From Amblyornis subalaris (Eukaryota; Chordata; Aves; Passeriformes; Ptilonorhynchidae), in the NCBI GenBank assembly GCA_018881555.1, contig JACAXG010000008.1, forward strand, positions 10,941,316 to 11,005,315: DNA of 64,000 nt, in the 5' to 3' direction. The stretch's first letter is position 1, and every line of letters starts with the position of its first letter. The notes beneath the pieces are model-generated. The model made no database searches, was not told where the DNA came from, and worked only from the letters and a program-made list of their open reading frames with translations. The position numbers and the translations under genes were made by a program. Shown here piece by piece: positions 1-57,441 of the stretch.

Positions 1-1552
1 TGCGAAGGGAGAATTTCGTTCATAAAAAAAGGGGAAAAAAAAAAACAGTTTGAGGAAGAAATAAAACTCCAGCTCAGGATAGTGTGACAGCCAAAGTGGC
101 CCAGGCATCTGGGACCNTAAGCAAAGCACATTTCCTGGGGATTTCAGTGTCAATTGTGAGCAGTTTCTTCCCCGCTGCAACCTTCTGTATGACCTTGCAC
201 CAAGCAGCAATGCCCTTGTGCCTCGGTTTCCCCCACTGGGACTCGTCTAAATGGTCTCTGAGCTATTGGCTGATTTTACAATGTGCATTGGGATCCCTTG
301 TGATATGGGAGAGGAGAGGAGAGCACTGAAATAACCCACCCAGTCCTCATCCCTTACCAGCAGACACCTTGNTAAAGGCACCACAGCTGCTGAGGGACAG
401 CAGCTGCAGCCAGGGGACAGGAGATGCCCCTGGCTGCCATCCAGGTCCCAAGGATGGACACTGGACATATCTGCTTTTTTCCAGCAGAGGGAGGGAAAGG
501 CCTGTTGAAGTCCATCACAACGGGATGACTGCTGGGAAGAACACCGAAAACAGCACGTGCAATGTCACATCAGTCACCACCTGAAAAGCCCCCACACAAG
601 GGCAACTCCCACACACAAAGATAGCATCACCCCAGGGTTTGCCAGCCCAGGGTGACCTTGTTGGCCACCCATGCCAGAAACAGGGTGGTGAAACACCAAA
701 CCATCGGGGAGCAGAGGACAGGCAGGGCGCCTGCAGTGATGTTTCTCAACTGACTTCACCACATGGAAAAATTTCTCCTGACAGTCGTGGCCAAGATTCC
801 CAGCGGCCATGGTCTCCAGACTGGTCACAGTGTCCCACTGCCAGCCCCTCCAAAGGGGGACCCTCTGGAAAGGGGCAGCTGGCAGTGCCCAGAGCNGTGT
901 CACCTGCCCATCGCCCCGCAGCTCTGCAGGGGTGCAGCTTGCTGAGCCTGAGCTGTCAATCTGGTGCAATAAAATTCGAGACAAATCAATTTTCCCCCTT
1001 CCCCCTGCTCTAATTCCACCAGGGGAGACGGTCTTTTCCCTGAAGCAATAATTTGCCTCAGTTAAAAAAAAAAACCACAGAGTGGAGCTCTGCTCATGGC
1101 ACATTAATGTGTATCAGCCACTGCCTGCCACCTCCTAATGATCCCACCTCCGATCCAAGCCCAAAACTGTGGGCTTTTTACCACTACATTTAAAGCAAAG
1201 AACAAACATAAACCAGTTGCCTCCCAGCGTGGCTGCGATTTTCATTAGTCCAGGCAGGGAGAGGAAGGGGTTGTTGCTCTGCTCAGCCCTTACTGCCTTC
1301 AAAATTTATGGATTTTCTTTTTATTTTTTTCCTCTTCCCAGCAGCTTAGAAGAANCTTAATCATCACCTCTGAGGGGGAAGAAACCCCCCGTCGTATCCT
1401 TCAACTTGCAGGGTCACGTGATGCTGCTCTGGNCTTTCCCGTGCAATGTCTGAACACAGCACATGGCCTGGCGCTTGCAGCCCATGTTAATGCTCTAGCT
1501 GGGGTTTAATTTAAATTATATTGTATTAGTATACATAGTTATCAACTTTATA

Positions 1553-1617
1553 TATGTATTTAGATTATATATACGTGTGTGTGTGTATATCTATGTATAT
1601 GTATACATATGTATTAG
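1553..1617. repeat. TA/TG-rich simple repeat
   Basis: Alternating purine-pyrimidine sequence (tatatatg, cgtgtgtgtgtgtatat, atgtatacat) about 65 bases long. It is an imperfect microsatellite. Confidence 0.8.
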
Positions 1618-2903
1618 AGACGAATCCTCTCTCTCATGGGAAGTGGCTGCTTGAGGACCCCCACGCCCCCTTGAAGATGTGGCAGGTCCCTTTCCTGCAG
1701 GGTGATGGAACTCAGAGGGCAGTGAGGTACCAGGCACAGCCCAATTAGCCCAGCTTCTCTCGGTTTGTGGCTCCCTGGGCCGTGTGCCGGCAGCATCCTG
1801 GGAAGGACCGGGACTGCCTGGGGTGATGCTGCAGGAGAGGAAGGGAAGGTGCAGGTGGCCAGTGCTGGGGTTTGGGGGTGGTGGGCAAGGGAGTTGTTCC
1901 TGCTGACCTTTAGGCTAAGCCTGAAGAAGAGGGTGAGTCTGAAGATATTTTTAGTGACTCTGGGTCTCTGAGCGCACCAGTGGTGACACTAGAAGCAAAC
2001 ACACACTGGGGGACATCAGTGGCAGATCAAAGAAATGTTAAACCCCCAAGCGAAGCCCTCTTGTCTTTCTGGAGCAAAGCTCATGAAGGGCAGGANGAGC
2101 TTTTCTGGTGACTGGCACTCGCCACACCCACGTGTGGCTGCCCGTGACTGTGCGGGGGGACATGAGCGCGACANGTCCCTGTGCTGCAGGCCGTGGTCCC
2201 CATGTCCCACAGCCACCATAGCCCCGGGTGACACATGGCACTGGGCACACAGTTCTGCAGGAGCACAGCTACCTCCTGCATGTCCTGGCCCCCACCCCAC
2301 GTGTAAGACAAGCAAAGGATTACACAGAGAGCCCCAAAGGCAGGAAAGTATCATCTCCCAGGGCAGGAGGACAAGGAGGTGCAAAAGGGAAAGTGCAAAC
2401 CCACGGCGATGGTGAAGGGGTAGAGGGTTTTTCACAAAGAACGCAGGACGAGACCTTCAGACCCCACACAGGTGCCCTGGGACGTGCCACTCACCAGGAG
2501 CCTGAGTTCGGATGAGATGATGACAAGGGGGCTTCCAAGACCCCCAGGTCAGCCAGGAAGGCCACAGGGAGGGCTGCCTCCACCTCCAAACCCCAGCCCG
2601 CTCCAGACACACGGAGGCTGCTGCAGATTCCCTGGATTACCGCCGTCTCAGGCGGCACTGGTGTATGTTATTGCTGGAAGGTTCACATTTTATCATTTAA
2701 TCAAATAAAGTGCATTTGTGGATTACACAATCATTTGCGGGCCTTGATAATCTTNTTCTGCTTAGCTCTGCACTAGGACTGAGGAGGCAAACAAAGACAT
2801 TTGTAGCTGTCGTTGGAGGCTCTGGCTTCCTGCCAGAAGCTCTTACTCCTTGGGAAAACTGGTGTAATTTGTATTGAAGAACATCCTGGCGATGGTGAAA
2901 TAC

Positions 2904-2924
2904 TATTTATTTATTTATTTATTT
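2904..2924. repeat. (TTTA)n microsatellite
   Basis: About five uninterrupted ATTT units. Confidence 0.85.
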
Positions 2925-4568
2925 GGTCAACCAGGAGGTTTCTAAGTTTTTGTTCCCTGGTAAAAAAATAGAACAAATTTTAAGATAAAAATTCTGTTTG
3001 CAAAGGGTCCAGAGTAAAGCACCAAGGTCCATCAAGGCCTCTTCAGGGAGAGACCCTCTTACCTATGGCTTGAAAAGACTCCAAAAGCAATGAAAGCCCC
3101 ACTATATGTTAGACTACCAACTTATTTAAATACAGTTTCTGTACCCACCACAGTGCTCACCTGTTTGATGCTCAGCTGCCACCTGTTCTCACATGGCCAT
3201 GAGGATGGTGTTTGCAGCACAAAACTGGAGAAGATGAGGGTCTGTTTCCCATTGCCCTCGGCTAAATCCTCCCAGAAACCTGACCAAAATTCAGTTCAAA
3301 NGTGATTTTCTTACACATTTGAAATGTTGGTAAAAGAAAATTTATTTTTAAGATAGAAAAGCAAGATCAAATCAATCTATGACACTATGGCTAAAATAGN
3401 GGACATTTAATACTTGCTGATGATGTTCTTGCTGGAGAGCAGGTAAACTGCAAGAGAAAACGGGAAAAACATCCAGTTTACACATACACTAAATGCAGAG
3501 AAAAAATGTATTTAGCATCCACAGTACAACCAGCCCGGCCAGCTCAATCCCTCAGGAGACTGGCCCCAGGGCAGGAAGAGTCTAACGAAAGAATAAAAAA
3601 CAAAAAAGCAGCTTAATTTGTGTGATTTTGGTCTGTGTGCTGGGCAGAGTCCTGGTCCTGACCCCCACACCCTGGGGATTCACCCCAAACTCACCCCCTT
3701 CTCTCTAGGAACGCCTCCCTGTGCCTGCAGTGGCCACCTGGCATTGCTGGGAAGGTCCCCCCTTGTGAGGAGGGGGCTGTGGTGTCTGGCTGCTGGCCTG
3801 GGCTTCCTCTCCCGGTGCTTCACTTCAGAGCCCTGCAGAGACCACCGTGCAGTTTGGGGGTACCCAGAGCGACAGGATGACACAGCTTTAAAAACACAGA
3901 TCAGGAGCCAGAAAAGATCAGGAGCTGTTACAGAAGGTGCCCTGCAGCGTGCAGAGCCTGCAGAGACACGACTGCAGCGTCACCTCACCGCCGTGTACTT
4001 CCTCCCAAGCACTTGTGCTGTGACCCCGCTGTGTCCCTGCGGGAGGAAGTGCCAGGATGTCCGAGCGGCAGAAGTGAAGCTGTCCCAGCCCTGGTCGCTC
4101 CTGCGGACCCTGGTGAGTGGCAGAACAGTCAGGCAGGTACCCACCTCTCCGTGCTCGCAGCACTGTGGGTTCAGCTCCTCTGCGTCTGATCAGCAGCTCT
4201 GAGTGCTTTGAAAGGCGACGAGTGAAATCAAATGGTTTAAAGCAATTTCACATGAGCCACCTGACAAAGGGGCTGTGGAGAAGTACCCTGCAATCCCACA
4301 TATATCCACTACCCAAATTCCCCTGCAAGCACCTGGAGCTCCTTTGGAGGTGCAAAGAAGCACAGCTCAGGGCTCCCACACACACATGTACCCAGCGGCC
4401 CCAGTGTTGCTGAACATTCCTGATGCCACTTTGCATCACATCCCCCTGGCACAGCCACAGATTTGCTCACTGCTCCCAAAGCTGCCTGCTCCACCCACCC
4501 ACATCCACAAAAACACAGGCAAAACACCACCTTTAGCAAAAATGTTTAATCTCTCCTTGATGCGTGTG

Positions 4569-4574
4569 TTTATT
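4569..4574 (-). promoter_or_regulatory. candidate distal poly(A) signal AATAAA
   Basis: The minus strand reads TGTAAATAAAC here. From about 40 bases downstream on the transcript (roughly 4530-4488) comes a clearly GT-rich stretch (ggtggtgtt, tgtgtttttgtgg, gggtgggtgg), as expected for a downstream cleavage-stimulation element. This is the best-supported transcript end for PLXNA1 in the window. Cleavage would fall near 4555-4545. Confidence 0.5.
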
Positions 4575-4578
4575 TACA
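4571..4578 (-). promoter_or_regulatory. Pumilio-type element UGUAAAUA overlapping the poly(A) signal
   Basis: The minus strand reads TGTAAATA, a match to the Pumilio consensus UGUANAUA, and shares its last four bases with the AATAAA at 4574-4569. Whether it is bound is unknown. Confidence 0.4.
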
Positions 4579-4619
4579 AGTACTAAATCTGAAGAACATT
4601 AAAATAGGAAATAGCAGGA

Positions 4620-4627
4620 TATTTACA
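4620..4627 (-). promoter_or_regulatory. second Pumilio-type element UGUAAAUA
   Basis: A second exact TGTAAATA on the minus strand, 49 bases 5' of the first in transcript sense. Paired sites this close to a transcript end are a common arrangement in Pumilio targets. Confidence 0.4.
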
Positions 4628-6858
4628 CGATCAAAGGGCGCTCGACCAGCTGCGCTGGCCTGTTGCTTCAAGTCTGAAACAATCACAGAAAGGGAATCAG
4701 GACTCCGGAGTTTGATTTATTTTTTCCCCCGTTTAATTTTCTAAAACTATCAGAATTCTCTGCCTCTCGCCGGGTCCGCCTCAGGTTTCCCCCTGCTTTC
4801 TTAAAGGACAGCTTGTTGTGNGCTTTGGTCGGGAGCCGGCGAGCCCAGGGGATCCCTCCACCCATCCCCCTGCTCCCTGACCCCAGGCTGGGGCCAGCTC
4901 TGNGAGTGACACAGGGCTCCTGCTGAGGGGGACACTTNCAGGCTGGACTGCACGTTTTTTAACTCCAAACTGAAGAGAAAGGCAATGAGAGCAGGGAGGG
5001 ACCCCCTTGCTGAAGAGGTGGGGGATCAGCCTGCAGGGTCCAGTTGCCTCTGGTGGGGGGCCAGAGCGGGAAACGCAGGCTCAGGGCAAGGGATGCTTCT
5101 CTGTCTCGCCCCATTTTGGGGCATGGGCAACACCACCAGTAAGAGGAGTCCTGTGGATGCTTCCCAGCTTCTCCCCACCTCTCCCCGCTCGAGGCAGGGT
5201 GTAACGGGGCCGGCCAGCCCAGCTCTGACCCCGCTAGGCCGGGGCGAGGGAGGGCGGGCAGCTGCCTGGCACGATTAAGGACGCTGGGCATCACGCGAAA
5301 GGCAAAGGTAGCACCAAGAAGCGCCAGAGGCTGCGGGCAGCAGTGCAGTGCCCACCTCGCCGACCACCACCCGCCCCGTGAGAAGCAGCAAGGGGACCCC
5401 GGAGGGGTGGGGAGCTGCTGGGGACCCTTTGGTGGAGCAAACCGCACACACCCCCAAAGCTCTCCAGGAGGAAGCCAATGGGAACCCAGCCCTGGGACCA
5501 CACTACAGACAGTCAGCATCACCAGGGAGCTGGAAGAGCCAGGTCACAGCATAAGGGGAGCCCAGAAAGCACAGCCACACCATGGCACTGCCAGCCCGCC
5601 CAGCATGACCTCCCTGGGAGCCTCTCTGCTGCCCAAATCCACCTCAGACCCACCTTGGCCAAGAAACTCACCTGTCCCTCTAGCCTAGCTGAGGGAGCAC
5701 CCACAATAGTGCTGCTGGGAAAGCAGCAGGCTAATAGACTCTCTGCAATTAGCAGTGCTTCCAGCCCTCTTCATCAAAAGGGGAGTTTGCAGGGAGATGC
5801 TCTGAGAAACACATCTCCATCCCCTCCACGTGCTTGGCTCCCTCAACAGCAACCAAAGCTCCCCAAGACATTCTTACCACTGCAACAGGCAGGACCCACA
5901 CCAGTCCTGGACAGAGACNTCGAAGCCACCGCTCCCCTTCCACCAGATCGCAGTGACCACTGATGCATGGCCACCATCCTCCAGGTGATTTCCAGGACCT
6001 CCACCAGCACCACCCAGCCAGCAATGCCACAAGGAAGAAGTTTTGCACGGAAGGGAGCTGCAGGCACCCCTCCACCCCATCACAGCAGCAGTGAATTCTA
6101 CAAAGGGACCCCCAGAGGGTTCTGTCCCACCAGAGCACCCAGGGAGATGCTGGCAGCCAGCGCTGGCCCCGGCACAGGGCACACAGCTGTCCTTTAAGGC
6201 TCTCCGAGTACCACATTTGAGATGTGAACCTCTGAAGTCTTTCTTTTTGCTGTTTCATTTTTTTTTTTTTCTTTTGGACGAGAAAGTGGCAAATTAATTT
6301 CAAATTTAAAAAAAATAGATAACAGGTCTAAACAAACCTCTAATATTCAACACTTGCAGTTTTTTTGTTTTATGGGTTTTTTTCTTCTGTTTCTTAAAAA
6401 GATCAACTCAGACTAAAATCTAGCACAGTCATGCAACAGCCCACAGCTCTCAGAAATCCAGCGACAGCTCAGGGTTCATAGGTTTGGGAAACAATTATAA
6501 ATTCTTTTTCAAACATAGTTTTGCTGTTGTGGTTGGATTCTTTTGTAGTCTTTTTTTTCTTTTTTTTTTAATCAGCATCTTCTCTCCTTTCTCTCCTTAT
6601 TAAAACAAAACAAAACCAAACAAAATTACAACATAATGAGAGATGTGCAGGCTTCAAACGATTGTTCTGCATGGCGAGAAAGGCTTGGAAGTTCCTTCCA
6701 GACCATTTGGTATCCTTTTTTAATTTTTTTTTTTTGCAGTTGTTTTTTGTTTTGTTTTAACTGGCTGTGTAAATTCATCCCATATTTATATCGGTTCGAT
6801 TCTCCTTCAGTTAACTATACAGCACCCCACTGGGGCACGAGAATTAGATTGTAACCAC

Positions 6859-6876
6859 ATATATATATATACACAC
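6859..6876. repeat. (AT)n(AC)n microsatellite in 3' UTR
   Basis: A short run of AT then AC dinucleotides next to a T-rich stretch, just beyond the proximal poly(A) candidate in transcript sense. Confidence 0.8.
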
Positions 6877-6877
6877 T

Positions 6878-6883
6878 TTTATT
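6878..6883 (-). promoter_or_regulatory. candidate proximal poly(A) signal AATAAA
   Basis: The minus strand reads AATAATAAAAGTG, followed at once by gtgtgtatatatat and tgtggtt, a GU/UA-rich downstream region. It would give a 3' UTR of about 1.9 kb. Use of this or the distal site cannot be decided from sequence. Confidence 0.35.
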
Positions 6884-8204
6884 ATTTTTTTTTTTTTTAA
6901 TTAAAAACTTCATTATTTCTCCCTCTCCCCCCCTTAACTTGCAATTTAAGGGAATGGACAGAAATCAGCTGGGCTTCTTTCCACTTGGATTTCGACAGCC
7001 ATCCGCTCCTGGCAGAGTGTGGCCCCGTGCACCGTGGCCTGGGCAGTGACAGGAGCTCTCAGTACAGAAAAGGAAAGGGGTTTTGCTCTTTTTTTTTGGA
7101 AGTTTTTGGTCACCTGCTGCCATTCAGGGCAGCATTCAGCACCTTTTCATCTCTGGAAAGCACAAACCCACAAGGAACTGACATTTTGAAGGGGGCAGCT
7201 GAGGGAGAGACCTCGGGTCTCCAGCAAAGCCCTGTTAGGGCGGAGGCAGCGGAGGGGAGATGGGGTGACAGCAAGGAGAGAAAGGGCGAGAAAGAAGGAA
7301 AAGACAGAGAAAGAAAGGTCAGTCTTGGGTGTAAGGTCCTGCACATGTTTGGGCTTCTCAGATGGAAGAGTGGGTGACAGCCCCGTGGCAGCCAGCATCC
7401 CAGTCCCTCCCTGGGCTGGCAATCCAGTGGGGTTTGCCGGGAGAAAGACAGGGGGAAACCCGGTCAGAAGATGCAGAGGAGCTGCCTCCCCTTTCACCAG
7501 GGATCTGGTCTCTTCCCCTACATCAGCACAAAAAGATGATGGGGGAAAATAAATATAAAGGGGTTTTGTTAAGGCTGCTCCAGTGCCAGANAATCTGCCA
7601 CAAAAAGCCAGGCTGGCTCTCCATCAACCCTCCTGACAGCCCCCAAGGCCCTGCAACAATCCTCCACCTGCATCATCCCAGGACAGGCAGGAGCAGGCAG
7701 NGCTGCCCAGACCACCCCACGGCCACCAAACCAGGAAAACAAGGACAAGCTCAACAAAACACCGACCATCCCTCAGCAATCACCCAGGAGAAGAAAAACC
7801 AGCCTTGGGATCTCCCTTCCTCTCTGATTGTGACCTCCAGAACCACTCAGCAGCATTAAAATAACAGCATCTATCCAACTAACAAAACTCCCACCTTTTT
7901 TTTCTTCGATTTTTTTTTTCGCACTAAACAACATTCAAATAAAACATGGCACAGGACGTATTTCAGAAATATCAAAGCTCAGGGATTTCTCCCTTTCCTG
8001 CCCACCCCTAAAGCCCCCACCCCAAATCTCCCCAGCATCAGTCCTTTAGCTTATCTCTTAAAATCGCTTTTGTTAGTTTGTTGCAAAAAATTTAGAATAT
8101 TTTTTCCCCTCCCATTTTTTGTTATAATTTTTTTCCTTTAAATTAAAAATTTTGCTTGTCTCGTGTAAATTGTGCAAATATAGCAGTTAACACTAGTGGC
8201 AGAA

Positions 8205-8300
8205 GGCCAGAGAGAGAGAGAGAAGGGGGAAGAGACAGAAAGAGAGAGAGGAGTAGGAGGAGAGGGGGTGGACAGCTGGAGGGAAGGAAGGGAGAGCAAG
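8205..8300 (-). repeat. polypurine/CU-rich tract in 3' UTR
   Basis: The plus strand is almost pure purine for about 95 bases ((AG)n runs, then GGA/GGGAA repeats). On the transcript this is a CU-rich tract, about 470-560 bases after the stop. Such tracts bind PTB/PCBP-type proteins and can form triplexes. A shorter similar tract lies at 7248-7320. Confidence 0.7.
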
Positions 8301-8768
8301 TCAAGTACAGTAAAAATAGGAGCCCACCCACCCTCCCTTCACCAAAGTAACAACAACATCCAAACGCCATCCCAGAAAGCCCCGTGGTCCCGACCCTCCT
8401 TCCTTGTGGGCTCAGGGGCTCCGCCCAGGCAAGGGATGCCCGCAGGTCCACGGGGCAGGCGACCCCCTTCTCCTCCGCCCGGCATCGCCTCTCTGCAAGG
8501 TCCCTGCTGCATCCCNGTTGGACTGGGGGGTTTGTTCGTGGGTCAGGGAGTTCTGTCGACGCTGCCGCCGTCGTCGGGATTTGTTTGTGTGTTTTTCCGC
8601 TGAAGCGCGAGGTTTCCTTGTTTGTCCGTGGGGAGCGTGCGGAGGCGCGGCGGCTCCCGCGGGCCCGGCCGCTCCCAGCCCCAAAGTCTGGTGCCCGTGG
8701 CTGCCGCTGGCCGGTCCTGCCTCCCTCCTGCCCCTCCGCTGCCGGACGCTGGCACCGCCGCCGCCTTC

Positions 8769-56285
<47,517 letters not shown>

Positions 56286-57408
56286 CTGCAGAGAGAGAGA
56301 AGTGGGCAGCATCAGGGCAGCATCGAGGCAGAGTCCACAGGGGCATTTCTTGGAATGCTTCAGCAGGACAANGTCCTTAGGTGATCCTGTATCTCTGTGT
56401 GGAAAGGCACCCCCCATCCATGAGGCACGGGCTACGCACTGGCAGGGAGATGCCTGCACAACCCAGACCCCAGGCTTTGCCATGGCAGGGTCGGGGATAC
56501 AGCCCTTCAGGCACCACAGGGTTTGTGTCCCAGACGGAGAGGCCATGCTCCCTCCTCCTCTTGGCAGACTGACCCTGCCCGCCCCACTCCAGCAGGGGCC
56601 GAGCTCCAGACTTTGGGAGCTTTATTTGGGTTCACTGAAAGGCGATTTTAGCAAGAGGCAGCAGAACAAGGGCTCTGCACCGCAGGGGAACAGGGGAGAA
56701 AGGGCCAGATTAATGCACGCTCATTGAGAGGAAAATTATAACTGGCAAAAGGTTGGGTCAGATTAACATTTCGGGACTGTAGCGCCTTTCAGCCGCTCAC
56801 AATAGGTTGTGTGTGACCCCCTCCCTCAGCCCCCTCAGCCCCAGCCCTCCGCAGCCGCGCGTGCGTTGTGCCTGTGCCTCCCACCCCCCCAGCCCCAGAC
56901 GCTTCTGTCTCCCTCCTCAGCCTCCTCTCGGGGCTCTTTGTGTGCAGGGATTGCTCGTGCTCCCCTCTCCCCGTCTCTTCTGGGGGTGTGCTCAGGACCC
57001 AGGGATGCCGGCAGCCCTGTGCTCTGCTCTACACTCCTCTCACCACAGAAACAGGCCCCAGGGACCTGATGGTTCCCCCCAGCACAGGAGGGGACACAGA
57101 GTCCCCTCACTAACCCCCTCCCAGCAGCGCAAGGCATCCCTGTTTGCAGGCACAGGNGATCCCACAGACCCCACAGCCAGAGGGAGGCTTTTGGGGGTCT
57201 CACCCCTGTGAGGAGGGAAGGGGCTGAGCCCGCCCTGCCACGCTGTCCTAGATGGGAATAGAAGCAAGGTCCCACATTTAGTGCACGAGCCCTCATGGGG
57301 CAGGTCTGCACCAGGCACGTCTGTGCAGCCCAAGCTGTTCTTCCGAGGAGGAGATGGGAGAGCTGCTGAGGCATAAGCTAAAAAGCAGTAAAAATAATCA
57401 GCCTGGCT

Positions 57409-57441
57409 TAAAAAGAAAAAAAAGAAAGAAAAAAAACAGAA
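57409..57441. repeat. A-rich low-complexity stretch
   Basis: AAAG/AAAAG runs of about 33 bases in the upstream intron. No retroposon body is recognisable next to it. Confidence 0.7.

Larger units (their letters stand above)
1..4546. other. intergenic DNA downstream of PLXNA1
   Basis: No recognisable protein, RNA gene or transposon is visible on either strand. The longest open frame (plus strand, 3618-4202) shows no domain or family resemblance and has no partner exons. Two simple repeats (1553-1617, 2904-2924) and an AT-rich patch at 3300-3620 stand out. A minus-strand acceptor plus short ORF plus AATAAA at 3341-3447 is discussed as a finding. Confidence 0.6.
4547..8768 (-). other. PLXNA1: PLXNA1 3' UTR (inferred extent)
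   Basis: No coding evidence lies between the TGA and about 4547. The stretch changes character along the transcript: CpG- and GC-rich just after the stop, CU-rich tracts around 8300-8205 and 7320-7250, then U/A-rich DNA at 6900-6240, then mixed sequence to a distal poly(A) signal at 4574-4569. The length of about 4.2 kb is plausible for a plexin-A transcript. The boundary is an inference from sequence signals only; the UTR could end earlier, at the signal near 6880. Confidence 0.55.

Noticed and set aside
2704..2709. Plus-strand AATAAA followed by a GT-rich stretch
   Set aside because: Looks like a poly(A) site, but no plus-strand gene is visible upstream.
3618..4202. 194-aa plus-strand open frame downstream of PLXNA1
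   Set aside because: Cys/Pro/Arg-rich composition, no known domain, no splice context.
6792..6802. GGTTCGATTCT resembling a tRNA B box
   Set aside because: The flanking bases do not form a T stem, and no A box or acceptor stem is present.
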